Source: Clostridium jeddahitimonense
GTDB taxonomy: Bacteria; Bacillota; Clostridia; Clostridiales; Clostridiaceae
Reading direction: 5' to 3'
NCBI GenBank assembly: GCA_000753455.2
Contig: LM994670.1
Coordinates: forward strand, 1,678,794-1,742,793
Length of the DNA: 64,000 nt
Shown: positions 17,749 through 26,201 of the stretch, piece after piece
Layout of the letters: every line of letters starts with the position of its first letter
Position numbering within the stretch: position 1 is the first letter of the stretch
Translations under genes and position numbers: made by a program
The notes under the pieces: model-generated
Told to the model about the DNA's origin: nothing
Databases searched by the model: none
Seen by the model: the letters and a program-made list of their open reading frames with translations, nothing else

Positions 17749-17940
17749 TTAAGAAATTCTTTTAGTTATTTCATCATTATTTATTATAATGCCAAGCTTA
17801 GTTGAGACTATAGTATTTAGCTTGTTAATAGAGTAGGTTAAGTTCATTATTTGCTTTTCTAGTCTTACTAACAGATAAGCACTAATGGCAACAGGAAAGC
17901 CAACATTAGCGATTAAGTTTAATAAATCATTAATTTCCAT
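17749..17940 (-). CDS. YvrJ family protein
   Basis: 63 aa with a single N-terminal membrane helix (LIANVGFPVAISAYLLVRLEKQI) followed by a short amphipathic tail, the usual YvrJ layout. AGGAGG lies 8 nt before the ATG. It is the first gene of the YvrJ-DUF1659-DUF2922 set. No function is established. Confidence 0.82.
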   Translation of the reverse strand: MEINDLLNLIANVGFPVAISAYLLVRLEKQIMNLTYSINKLNTIVSTKLGIIINNDEITKRIS

Positions 17941-18051
17941 AAATAAACCTCCTTTAGATTTAAAGTTTAAAAGTATGTCTACTTATTAAATATGAAAGTG
18001 GTAGGGGATTTTTATACTTATTAGTAATAATAAGTTATACTTTAAAATAAG

Positions 18052-18069
18052 ATACTCGTAAATGAGTAT
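18052..18069. repeat. 18-bp palindromic element, copy 2
   Basis: Identical to 15673-15690, with similar AT-rich flanks (AAAATAA on the left). It lies in the divergent region between yvrJ (minus) and the GH92 gene (plus). Confidence 0.65.
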
Positions 18070-18244
18070 AAGCATGATAAAAAATACACTTAACTTATAG
18101 TTTTTCAAAGATAAGAATTGATGAATTAGAGCTAGAATTTGAGGAAGTATAATAGTAATAATATTTTTGTATTAAATATATAAAATGACATTATTTATGT
18201 TATAAGATTCAAATGAAAAAACTAATATATTTGTGGAGGATAAA

Positions 18245-21200
18245 ATGCTAATTAGAAATAAGAAAATTATTGCTATATTATTGGCAATTGCTATATCAGT
18301 TACAAGTGTAGGGTATAAAGCTGTATTTGCTTTTGATAAAATGAGTAGATTGAAAGAAGGTGAAAGAGAAATATTATTTGAGACATCATTCGAACTAGAT
18401 GGAATAGATAAGAATTTTTTAACGTCAACTGTTGATAAAACTAAAGGAAGTAAAAATATCTATGGATTAGATATGGAATCACTTATAGATGAAGACATCA
18501 ACGGTACAGGAATTAATAATGACGAAGAAATAAAAAGAGGAATGACTACAAAGATTACAAAGGGTTCTATAAGTACATGGAATCAAGCATCTGGAAAAGG
18601 CTGGACAGGTGACAGAGCTATGGAGATTGCAGGAATTCATAAAGGAAATGGGGAGGCATATTCATATAATGTAATTTATGAGGATTTAAATATTAAGGTG
18701 GATAAGGATACTAGATTGAGCTATACCATTTTCCCAAGTATGTTAGATGAGAGTAATTATGATTATGATTATACTCAAATGCATATTTCAATAGACCTAG
18801 AGTTTACTGATGGAACTTACTTAAGTGATTTAGGAGCAATAGATCAGTATGGTACTAAGTTGAATCCACAATCTCAAGGGGATAGTAAAATTTTAACTAC
18901 TAACCAATGGAATTATATTTCAAGTAAGATAGGCGATGTTGCAAAAGGAAAAAAGATTAAAAATATATTATTTGTTTATGATAATAAAGAAAATCCAAAA
19001 GAAGTAGATGCTAAATTTAAAACCTATATAGATGACCTAAAAATCTATAATGAAGTAGATAAAAAATATAAGCATAAATCTGATTATGTTAACATTTTGA
19101 GGGGAACTAATGATTCACCAAATTTTTCTCGTGGATTAACAGTGCCAGCAGTAACAGTACCTCATGGTTTTAATTTTTTTGCACCTGCAACAACAGATGC
19201 AGATAATAAAATATATAATTATCAAGATAGAAAATTAAATCATATAACTATATCCCATGAGCCATCATATTGGGTGGGAGATAGAGGTACTTGGCAATAT
19301 ATGATTAATACATCTATAAATATTGATGATGTAACTAATGAAAGTGATATTGACACTAAATCAAGAGACGCTAAATTTTCACACGAAAATGAAGTTGCAA
19401 AAGCTCATTATTACAGCGTAACCTTTGATGAAGGTTCTAATGCTAGTAATTCAAAGATAGAGATTACCCCAACAGAGCATGGAGCTGTGAATAGATTTAC
19501 CTTTGACAAGAATTCAAAAAATAGAAATATAATCTTTGATAGTACAAGAGCTGATGGTACCTTAGTATATAATGATGACGGTTCCTTTGAAGCTACAAGC
19601 AATGACATAAGTAATGGTATGCAAAAGATGTATATTTATGGTGAGTTTTTAGAAAAACCAATAGCAACAAAGGTTGAATGTGATAAACAAGGTATTGCAA
19701 GTTTCAAGAGTGATGTTGTAGAGCTTAAATTAGCAACTTCATTTATAAGTATTGAGCAAGCAAAAAAGAATCTTGAACTGGAGATAAAATGCAGTGATAA
19801 TTTTGATTCAATCTTTCAACAAGCCCAAAAGCTTTGGGATGAAACACTAGATTTTGTAGATGTAAAAGGTGCTACAGAAGATCAGTTAGTAAGTTTATAT
19901 TCAAATATATATAGATTAAACGCTTATCCCAATTTATTATCAGAAAATACTGGCACTAATGAAAATCCACAGTGGAAATATAAATCACCTTATAAAGATC
20001 ATCAGGTTGTAGATGGAATTTTATATTATAATAATGGATTCTGGGATACATATCGTACAGTATGGCCTGCTTATGATTTATTTACAAGTAAAAAAGTAAC
20101 TAAATTACTAAATGGGTTAGTTCAGCATTACTATGATAATGGTCATCTACCAAGGTGGATTGCGCCAGGTGGTACTAATTCAATGGTTGGAACAAGTTCA
20201 GATATTATATTTGGAGATGCAGCAGCTAAAGGTATAGAATTTGATCTACAAGGAGCTTACGAATCAGCAATTAAAAATGCTGCAGTAGCTGTTGATCCAA
20301 ATAACTTAACAAATGGTGGCCGTGCTCTGTTAAATAAGTCTATCTTTGAAGGATATACTCCACATGACGAGCAACGTGAAGGATTTTCTTGGTCAATAGA
20401 AGGATATTTAAATGATTATGGAGTATATCAACTTGCAAAAAAATTAGGGAAGGAAGATGAAGCTGAATATTATTTAAATAGAGCTTTAAATTATTCTAAG
20501 CTATTTAAATCAACTGGTGATGATGTATCTAAAAAGTGGCTAAGAGGAAGAAATGCTAATGGTGATTGGTCATATTCTGATGAAGACTTTAATCCATTCT
20601 TCTGGGGAGATGATTATACTGAAACTAATGCTTTCAATATGGCTGTATCAGTAACTCAAGATGGGCAAGGGTTAGCAAATTTATATGGTGGAAGAGAAGC
20701 ATTAGGGGAAAAGATTGACACTATTTTCAATACAAATGGAGATTACTGGGGATATGGTGCTAATAAAAGTATTGGTGGAATTCATGAACAAAAAGAAGCT
20801 AGAGAAATAAAATTAGGACAATATGGACACTCAAATCAACCATCACACCACATTGCATATATGTATAATTATGCTGGGCAGCCTTGGAAAACACAAAAAT
20901 ATGTAAGAGATATCTTAAAGCGTATATATATTGGAAGTGATTTTGGTCAAGGATATATAGGTGATGAAGATAATGGAGAAATGAGTGGCTGGTATATCTT
21001 TTCAGCACTTGGATTCTATCCAGTATCAATGGGAAATGATGAGTATGCTATAGGATCACCTTTATTTGATGAAATAACAGTTAGACTAGATAATGGCAAA
21101 ACAATTAAAGTAAAAGCTCATAATAATAGTGATGAAAATATATACATCCAATCTATGAAGCTAAACGATGTAGAATATAATAAAAATTATATAAAACACG

Positions 21201-21763
21201 CTGATTTAAAAGATGGAGCAGTAATAGAATTTGTAATGGGTAATATACCTAATTATAACTGGGGAACAGGTGAAGATGATTTACCTACATCAATTACAAA
21301 AGGTGATGAAATACCAAACCCTTTAGAAGATATAACAATTTCAAACTTTAAAGTATCAGATAAATTAGAGAAAGAAGTATACGCTGATACTGTTTATTCA
21401 AATATTAAAGATGTTAAAGCTTTATTTGATAATGACTCCAATACAGCAGCGACTTTAAATAATTCTGAGAATAATGAAATAATATATAGCTTTACAACTA
21501 CAAGTGAAGTAAGGATGTTAACTTTAACATCAGCACGTGAAGGAAATGCACCAACTGGATATATTTTAAGTGGTAGTTGTGACGGTGAAAATTGGGAAGT
21601 TATAGATGAAAGAAGTAATCTGAAATTCCAATGGCAAAGATATACAAGACCATTTAAAATAAGTGATGAAAAGATAAAAGGATATAATCATTATAAGTTA
21701 GAGTTAATTGGTGGAGATGCATTATCAGAGATAGAGCTTATGGGTAAACATTTAAAGCCGTAA
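18245..21763 (+). CDS. Secreted GH92 alpha-mannosidase with C-terminal F5/8-type (CBM32-like) domain
   Basis: 1172 aa from ATG 18245; the GTG at 18233 contains the GGAGG site itself and is rejected. A signal peptide (KKIIAILLAIAISVTSVGYKAVFA) leads to an N-terminal beta-sandwich, then the GH92 core. Family motifs: GFWDTYRTVWPAYDLF (about 598), HLPRWIAPGGTNSMVGTSSD (about 633), GHSNQPSHHIAYMYNYAGQP (about 860) and GEMSGWYIFSALGFYPVS (about 912). Residues from about 1030 to the end look like a discoidin/CBM32 fold. GH92 enzymes are calcium-dependent exo-alpha-mannosidases acting on N-glycans and yeast mannan. It is probably released outside the cell, since no cell-wall anchor motif is seen. Confidence 0.93.
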   Translation: MLIRNKKIIAILLAIAISVTSVGYKAVFAFDKMSRLKEGEREILFETSFELDGIDKNFLTSTVDKTKGSKNIYGLDMESLIDEDINGTGINNDEEIKRGMTTKITKGSISTWNQASGKGWTGDRAMEIAGIHKGNGEAYSYNVIYEDLNIKVDKDTRLSYTIFPSMLDESNYDYDYTQMHISIDLEFTDGTYLSDLGAIDQYGTKLNPQSQGDSKILTTNQWNYISSKIGDVAKGKKIKNILFVYDNKENPKEVDAKFKTYIDDLKIYNEVDKKYKHKSDYVNILRGTNDSPNFSRGLTVPAVTVPHGFNFFAPATTDADNKIYNYQDRKLNHITISHEPSYWVGDRGTWQYMINTSINIDDVTNESDIDTKSRDAKFSHENEVAKAHYYSVTFDEGSNASNSKIEITPTEHGAVNRFTFDKNSKNRNIIFDSTRADGTLVYNDDGSFEATSNDISNGMQKMYIYGEFLEKPIATKVECDKQGIASFKSDVVELKLATSFISIEQAKKNLELEIKCSDNFDSIFQQAQKLWDETLDFVDVKGATEDQLVSLYSNIYRLNAYPNLLSENTGTNENPQWKYKSPYKDHQVVDGILYYNNGFWDTYRTVWPAYDLFTSKKVTKLLNGLVQHYYDNGHLPRWIAPGGTNSMVGTSSDIIFGDAAAKGIEFDLQGAYESAIKNAAVAVDPNNLTNGGRALLNKSIFEGYTPHDEQREGFSWSIEGYLNDYGVYQLAKKLGKEDEAEYYLNRALNYSKLFKSTGDDVSKKWLRGRNANGDWSYSDEDFNPFFWGDDYTETNAFNMAVSVTQDGQGLANLYGGREALGEKIDTIFNTNGDYWGYGANKSIGGIHEQKEAREIKLGQYGHSNQPSHHIAYMYNYAGQPWKTQKYVRDILKRIYIGSDFGQGYIGDEDNGEMSGWYIFSALGFYPVSMGNDEYAIGSPLFDEITVRLDNGKTIKVKAHNNSDENIYIQSMKLNDVEYNKNYIKHADLKDGAVIEFVMGNIPNYNWGTGEDDLPTSITKGDEIPNPLEDITISNFKVSDKLEKEVYADTVYSNIKDVKALFDNDSNTAATLNNSENNEIIYSFTTTSEVRMLTLTSAREGNAPTGYILSGSCDGENWEVIDERSNLKFQWQRYTRPFKISDEKIKGYNHYKLELIGGDALSEIELMGKHLKP

Positions 21764-21865
21764 GAGGATTATTAGATTGTATCTTTTTATAAGCTCAAAG
21801 TACCTTTCATAAAAATATAATACTATTAATATAATTAATTTATGAAAGAGAAATGAGGGGATAAC

Positions 21866-22312
21866 ATGGATAACGTATTAAATATTGAGAAATGTAAAAT
21901 TTGTGGAGGATTAGTAAGTATAGAAAATTCATCTGATGGATTAACTAAGATTTGTACTTGTTGTGGTTATTTTTACAAAAAAGAAAATCAGAAGAATGAA
22001 GTAAGATGTCACTGTGGAGATTGTAATAAGGAAGAAATTGATTCTGTAGATGTAAAAGAAATCGAATATCTAAATCCATGCGGGGCTTATAAGCTAGTAA
22101 CTTTTAGTGGAATCGGGCAAGTAGGGACTTTAGGTGAAAATGTTAGTGAAGAAGAAGTGTTAAAGAGATTTAATTTTACTGATACTTCTAGATTAAATTT
22201 GAATAAAACCTATATTAATTATAGAAATACAGAGACAAATGAATTTAAAGTAATCTTTGGAAATGGCAATCCAGAGAGTTACGATGAGTTTGTTGGAAAG
22301 GTAAAACACTAG
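21866..22312 (+). CDS. Hypothetical protein with zinc-ribbon-like N-terminus
   Basis: 148 aa, unrecognised. The N-terminus carries CxxC pairs, CKICGG and CTCCGY, then CHCGDC, consistent with one or two zinc sites. The C-terminal half (YKLVTFSGIGQVGTLGENVSEEEVLKRFNFT) has no domain I know. AGGGGAT lies before the ATG. It ends in its own terminator, whose stem contains the stop codon, so it is a monocistronic gene. Confidence 0.6.
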   Translation: MDNVLNIEKCKICGGLVSIENSSDGLTKICTCCGYFYKKENQKNEVRCHCGDCNKEEIDSVDVKEIEYLNPCGAYKLVTFSGIGQVGTLGENVSEEEVLKRFNFTDTSRLNLNKTYINYRNTETNEFKVIFGNGNPESYDEFVGKVKH

Positions 22313-22345
22313 TTGAGATTAAATTCTCAGCTAGTGTTTTTCTTT
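22304..22345 (+). terminator. Terminator of the zinc-ribbon gene
   Basis: AAACACTAG..TGAGA pairs with CTCAGCTAGTGTTTTT around TTAAATT, and the stop codon lies in the left arm. Confidence 0.85.
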
Positions 22346-22376
22346 TAATTATAAGATTAGTGAGGTGATAGAAAAA

Positions 22377-22448
22377 TGTATTTTTGTAGAAGTTAAGAAG
22401 GATAAAGATTATTTAAGAGATCCACAAAAAGATTTGCTAAGCTCGTAA
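22377..22448 (+). pseudogene. Fragment of a PD-(D/E)xK (VRR-NUC-like) nuclease gene
   Basis: A 23-codon frame reads CIFVEVKKDKDYLRDPQKDL before a stop. The EVK and following (D/L)xxxQ resemble the core of VRR-NUC-type nucleases (EVK..ND.L...Q). No start or ribosome site belongs to it and the following 200 bases are empty. It is a probable relic at the left edge of the defence island. Confidence 0.35.
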
Positions 22449-22649
22449 AAGAAGAATTAGATATTGATTTTATTATGTTTAATTTATAGGTTAATATTGA
22501 AGAAGGAATAGTTTGTATAGAAATATGATGTTATAAGCAAAAGAAAATGTTATATTCAATGATAAACTATGGGTTTTAAAGAAAATATAGAATATAACTT
22601 ACATTTCCTTAATAATTATTACTATGGATTAATAATATTAGGAGAAATA

Positions 22650-24341
22650 ATGGAAAATCAGCACCTAAGTATTAGGAAAATAATAAACTATATTAACAAC
22701 AGTATAGAACAAGGTGGATTTTGGTTACCCAATATTCAGAGACACTTTGTGTGGAGTACAGATCAGATAATAAAGCTATTTGATTCCATAATGAGAGAAT
22801 ATCCTGTAGGAACGTTAATGATATGGAAAACTAATGAAAAAATAAGGTGCAGAAGATTTATAAGTAATTATAAAGAAAATATGAGTATAACCAATACCTA
22901 TGAAACACCAAATGATAATCAGAAAATGCTTGTATTAGATGGGCAACAAAGGCTTCAAAGTATGTACATAGCTCTAAAAGGAAGTTATGAAGGTGAGGAG
23001 CTATATATTGATGTTTTACATGATGTAGATAGAGATGAAGATATAAAATATAAATTTAAGTTTTTAAAGGATAATGTCAATGAAAAAAGCTTCATAAAGT
23101 TAAAAGATATTATCTTTTCGAATAAAAAGCCAACAGTTATAAGCAGAGAAGTGATTAAGAAAATAAAAAGTGATGGTATTGAAATAAGCGAAGATGATGA
23201 AGATAAAATTACTGAAGTAATAGAGCAGATAGTTTATATATTTTGTACACAAGATGTTATATGTTATCAGGTGCTTGATAGTGTAGATAATAAGGAGATA
23301 TATAATGAAAATGATATAGTTGAAATATTCATTAGAGCCAATTCAGGCGGTACAATATTAGAAAAAAGTGATCTGTTATTTGCACTATTAACAGTATATA
23401 TGGATGATATAGAAGAAAGATTGGAAGAGTTATTAGAGGAGATTAATGCTGTAGGATATAAATTTAACCGGGATTTTATATTGAAGACATGCTTGACACT
23501 TATAGGGGCAGGTGCCAAGTATGAGGTAGATAAATTTAGAAAAGATGAAAATATTCAAAAGATAAATGATAATTGGGATGAAATATGTAATGCTATAAAA
23601 GATGTAAAGGATTTTATATATGGAAGGACTTATCTAAGATGTGATAAGACATTGGGTGCTTACAATCCTTTAATACCAATTATTTATTTAAGATATAAAT
23701 ATAAAGCTAAGTATTATGAAGCAATAGATAATGGATTAAGTAGCTGGCTGATAAAGACAATATTATTAGGAATATACAGCGGAAGTGCAGATAGCTTAAT
23801 TGATTTGACAGTAAAGGATATAGAAGAGAAAGGTGAAATGGATTTTGAATCATTAAAGACTATTTTTAGAAATAGAAACAAGTCAGTTGATATGACAGAA
23901 GATAATATATTGTCAGCTGGTTATAATACAGAAAGCTCTAGAAGAAAATTATATCTTCTGTTTAGCTTGTGGTATGGTCAATTTAATTTTACTCCTAGCT
24001 TTAAAGATAATAGTCCAAATATTGATCACATATTCCCGCAAAGCTTATTAAAATCAATAAGGATTATGGGGGATAAAGGTAGGCCAGTACAAAAGTATAA
24101 GTCTAATGATATAAATCAGCTAGCTAATTGTATGTTACTTACAGCAAGTGAAAATCAAGGTGGGGGAAAGAGTAATATTAGTCCACAAGAATGGTTTAAG
24201 GATAAGAGTAAAGATTATTTAAAGATGCATCTAATTCCTGATAATACTGAACTTTGGAAGGTTGAAAATTTTGAACTGTTCATTGAAGAGAGAAAGCAGC
24301 TTATTAAAAATAAGTTTTCTGAGATTTTTAAAGAATGGTAA
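22650..24341 (+). CDS. DUF262/DUF1524 protein (GmrSD-like restriction or defence effector)
   Basis: 563 aa from ATG 22650, chosen because AGGAG lies 5 nt upstream; an earlier ATG at 22569 has none. The N-terminal DUF262 carries LPNIQRHFVWSTDQI, EYPVGTLMIW and the LDGQQRLQSMY nucleotide-handling motif near residue 100, then FIRANSGGT. The C-terminal DUF1524 carries an HNH-type NIDHIFPQSLL and NQLANCMLLTASENQ. Known relatives (GmrSD, SspE, BrxU) cleave modified or foreign DNA in an NTP-regulated way. It stands alone here, so it is most likely a single-protein type IV-like system; the modification it senses is unknown. Confidence 0.85.
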   Translation: MENQHLSIRKIINYINNSIEQGGFWLPNIQRHFVWSTDQIIKLFDSIMREYPVGTLMIWKTNEKIRCRRFISNYKENMSITNTYETPNDNQKMLVLDGQQRLQSMYIALKGSYEGEELYIDVLHDVDRDEDIKYKFKFLKDNVNEKSFIKLKDIIFSNKKPTVISREVIKKIKSDGIEISEDDEDKITEVIEQIVYIFCTQDVICYQVLDSVDNKEIYNENDIVEIFIRANSGGTILEKSDLLFALLTVYMDDIEERLEELLEEINAVGYKFNRDFILKTCLTLIGAGAKYEVDKFRKDENIQKINDNWDEICNAIKDVKDFIYGRTYLRCDKTLGAYNPLIPIIYLRYKYKAKYYEAIDNGLSSWLIKTILLGIYSGSADSLIDLTVKDIEEKGEMDFESLKTIFRNRNKSVDMTEDNILSAGYNTESSRRKLYLLFSLWYGQFNFTPSFKDNSPNIDHIFPQSLLKSIRIMGDKGRPVQKYKSNDINQLANCMLLTASENQGGGKSNISPQEWFKDKSKDYLKMHLIPDNTELWKVENFELFIEERKQLIKNKFSEIFKEW

Positions 24342-24349
24342 TTAATTGG

Positions 24350-24390
24350 TAGTTGAATGTGCTGTTGAAGGCAGAACGAATGAGATTGTT
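24350..24390 (-). repeat. Minus-strand copy of the island's structured repeat
   Basis: Read on the minus strand, this stretch aligns with the plus-strand copy at 40448-40490 (CAaCCTCAgTCGTTC.G.CTTC...AGCA..TTgAA pattern) across about 35 positions. It begins 9 nt after the DUF262 stop and separates that gene from the Wadjet block. Confidence 0.55.
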
Positions 24391-24815
24391 AATTACTGAT
24401 GAGCTAGAGGCTAAAGATATTGATAGTGAAGAAAGTAATTAATAAGAAGATATATCAATAAACATAATAGAAGAAACAAAAAAATATTAAATATAATGGA
24501 ATGATTGAAGTGGTTTCCAATTTAAGCTTAGGAGTTAAGTCTCTTAAGCTTTTCTTTTTACCAATGATTTTATAGATGCTTAAAATTAAGTAAGACAATT
24601 CTTTAATAGGAAGAGAGCAATTATCATATAATTTATACCTTAAAATATAATATTTATAAAGAAGGAGAAATGCAGCAAAAATATACAAAAGTTCACTTTA
24701 AAGTATAAAATAAAACAAATGATTTCATTTAAATTGAATATATGGCATAAAATATATATAATTTATTTGTATGTAAAAATATACTAAATATGTATTATGA
24801 TTGTGAGGAGAGTTT
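24391..24815. other. Intergenic region with one hairpin
   Basis: No credible gene. AAGCTTAGGAG with CTCTTAAGCTT and TTTCTTTTT at 24522-24560 forms a terminator-like hairpin whose parent gene is absent, suggesting lost coding sequence. The remainder is very AT-rich. Confidence 0.5.
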
Positions 24816-25150
24816 ATGTTAGTATAAAATTATATTAAGAGTAATATTAAAAATGCAGGAGATAAAGTTTATGTTGTACCTGAAATTCCAGAAAAGAAAT
24901 TAAATAGTGCTATCTCTGCCATTGCACCAAGCATAAATCCAGAATATGTTTTAGCTATAGTAGACTCAACATTATTTGGAAGTGCAAAAGAGGGGTTAAT
25001 CTTTAATGGAGAAGGAATATATATAAAATATTCTTTTGAAGAAAGAGAAGAATATAGATTTGAAAATATAAAAAAGGCTGAATATTAAGTTACAAAGAAA
25101 ATAAAAGATAATGGGAAAGTAGAAGAGAAGGAACATATTTATTTGCAAAT
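24816..25150 (+). pseudogene. Broken gene, PH-like small protein
   Basis: A good start (TGAGGAG then ATG 24816) is followed by a stop at codon 4. The frame then stays open to 25088 and, past a second stop, on into the jetD leader. The readable part includes PEYVLAIVDSTLFGSAKEGL and FNGEGIYIKYSFEE, a pattern seen in small PH-domain-like hypothetical proteins. It looks recently inactivated. I cannot name a function. Confidence 0.55.
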
Positions 25151-25182
25151 GGATGATGATAATAAAGAAAGGGGAGGCAAAA

Positions 25183-26193
25183 GTGAATTTAAGTGTATTA
25201 AACAAAAAGACTTTTGATTTAGATGAAATAGAAAAGTTATATAAAATATCAGAATATAAAAAACTAGTAGAGTTAATTAATAGCCTGATAGCTGAAAATA
25301 AGATTAGCCCAATTAAGAATAGTGGTGGAAATGGTAAAACACCTACTTTACATAAAAGGTATAGAGTAATCATTAATGAAGAAAACAATGAGGATGTATT
25401 AAGTGAAATTAATTATACTCTTAATAGTAAATTTGATACTACATATTATGAGAGTCATATCGAAAAATATAAGGAACATAGAAATCATATCTTAAAATTA
25501 AACGACTTCATTAATAATAACAGTATACTTCTTGAAAAAAGGATATCTATGAATGAAAGATCTTTTCAGATATGGGGAAGAGAAAAGCTTATTCAAAAAG
25601 GAATAGCTAAAACTATAATGAAAAATTTAGGTATATCTTTAGAATACTTAAATTATTATGATACTTCAGAGCCACTTGCCTACTATTCAAGTAATAAGAG
25701 CATACCTCAAAATGTATTAATAATAGAGAATAAAGATACATATTACACCTTCAGAAATCATTTGATTAATGGCAATAATGAGATATTAGGTAAGAAAATA
25801 GATACACTTATATATGGTAAAGGAAAAAATCTAAAGAAAACCTTTGATGATTTTAAAATTTCTGTAGAAGAGCATGTTTCAAATGAATTAAATAATTTTT
25901 ATTATTTTGGTGATTTAGATTATGAAGGAATAATTATATATGAAGGCTTTTACAAGGAATTTTCTAAAGAATATAATCTTGGCTCATTTGTTGAAGGTTA
26001 TAAGAAGATGATTGATAAAGTAAAGGAATGGAATATAGATTTACCTAAAACAAAAGAGGGTCAAAATAAAAATATAGGGAATTTATTTTTAGATGAATTT
26101 AATAATTACATTAATTACAAAAAAGAAATGATGGGTATATTAGAAGATAAATTATATATACCTCAGGAGATTATAAATATAACAGACTTATAG
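25183..26193 (+). CDS. jetD: Wadjet nuclease subunit JetD
   Basis: 336 aa from GTG 25183; GGGGAGG 5-6 nt upstream decides this start over ATG 25153. The C-terminal half is a DUF2220/Toprim-like domain with LNNFYYFGDLDYEGIIIYEGF (acidic E/DxD-type metal site) and VLIIENKDTYYTF. JetD is the topoisomerase VI-like nuclease that cuts closed circular DNA held by the JetABC SMC complex. It is the first gene of a four-gene operon, with jetA only 9 nt downstream. Gene order D-A-B-C differs from the type I order A-B-C-D. Confidence 0.88.
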   Translation: MNLSVLNKKTFDLDEIEKLYKISEYKKLVELINSLIAENKISPIKNSGGNGKTPTLHKRYRVIINEENNEDVLSEINYTLNSKFDTTYYESHIEKYKEHRNHILKLNDFINNNSILLEKRISMNERSFQIWGREKLIQKGIAKTIMKNLGISLEYLNYYDTSEPLAYYSSNKSIPQNVLIIENKDTYYTFRNHLINGNNEILGKKIDTLIYGKGKNLKKTFDDFKISVEEHVSNELNNFYYFGDLDYEGIIIYEGFYKEFSKEYNLGSFVEGYKKMIDKVKEWNIDLPKTKEGQNKNIGNLFLDEFNNYINYKKEMMGILEDKLYIPQEIINITDL

Positions 26194-26201
26194 GAGAAAA
26201 A

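Noticed and set aside
24382..24441. 19-codon frame (MRLLITDELEAKD...)
   Set aside because: It begins inside a minus-strand repeat copy and has no ribosome site, so it is too short to support as a gene.
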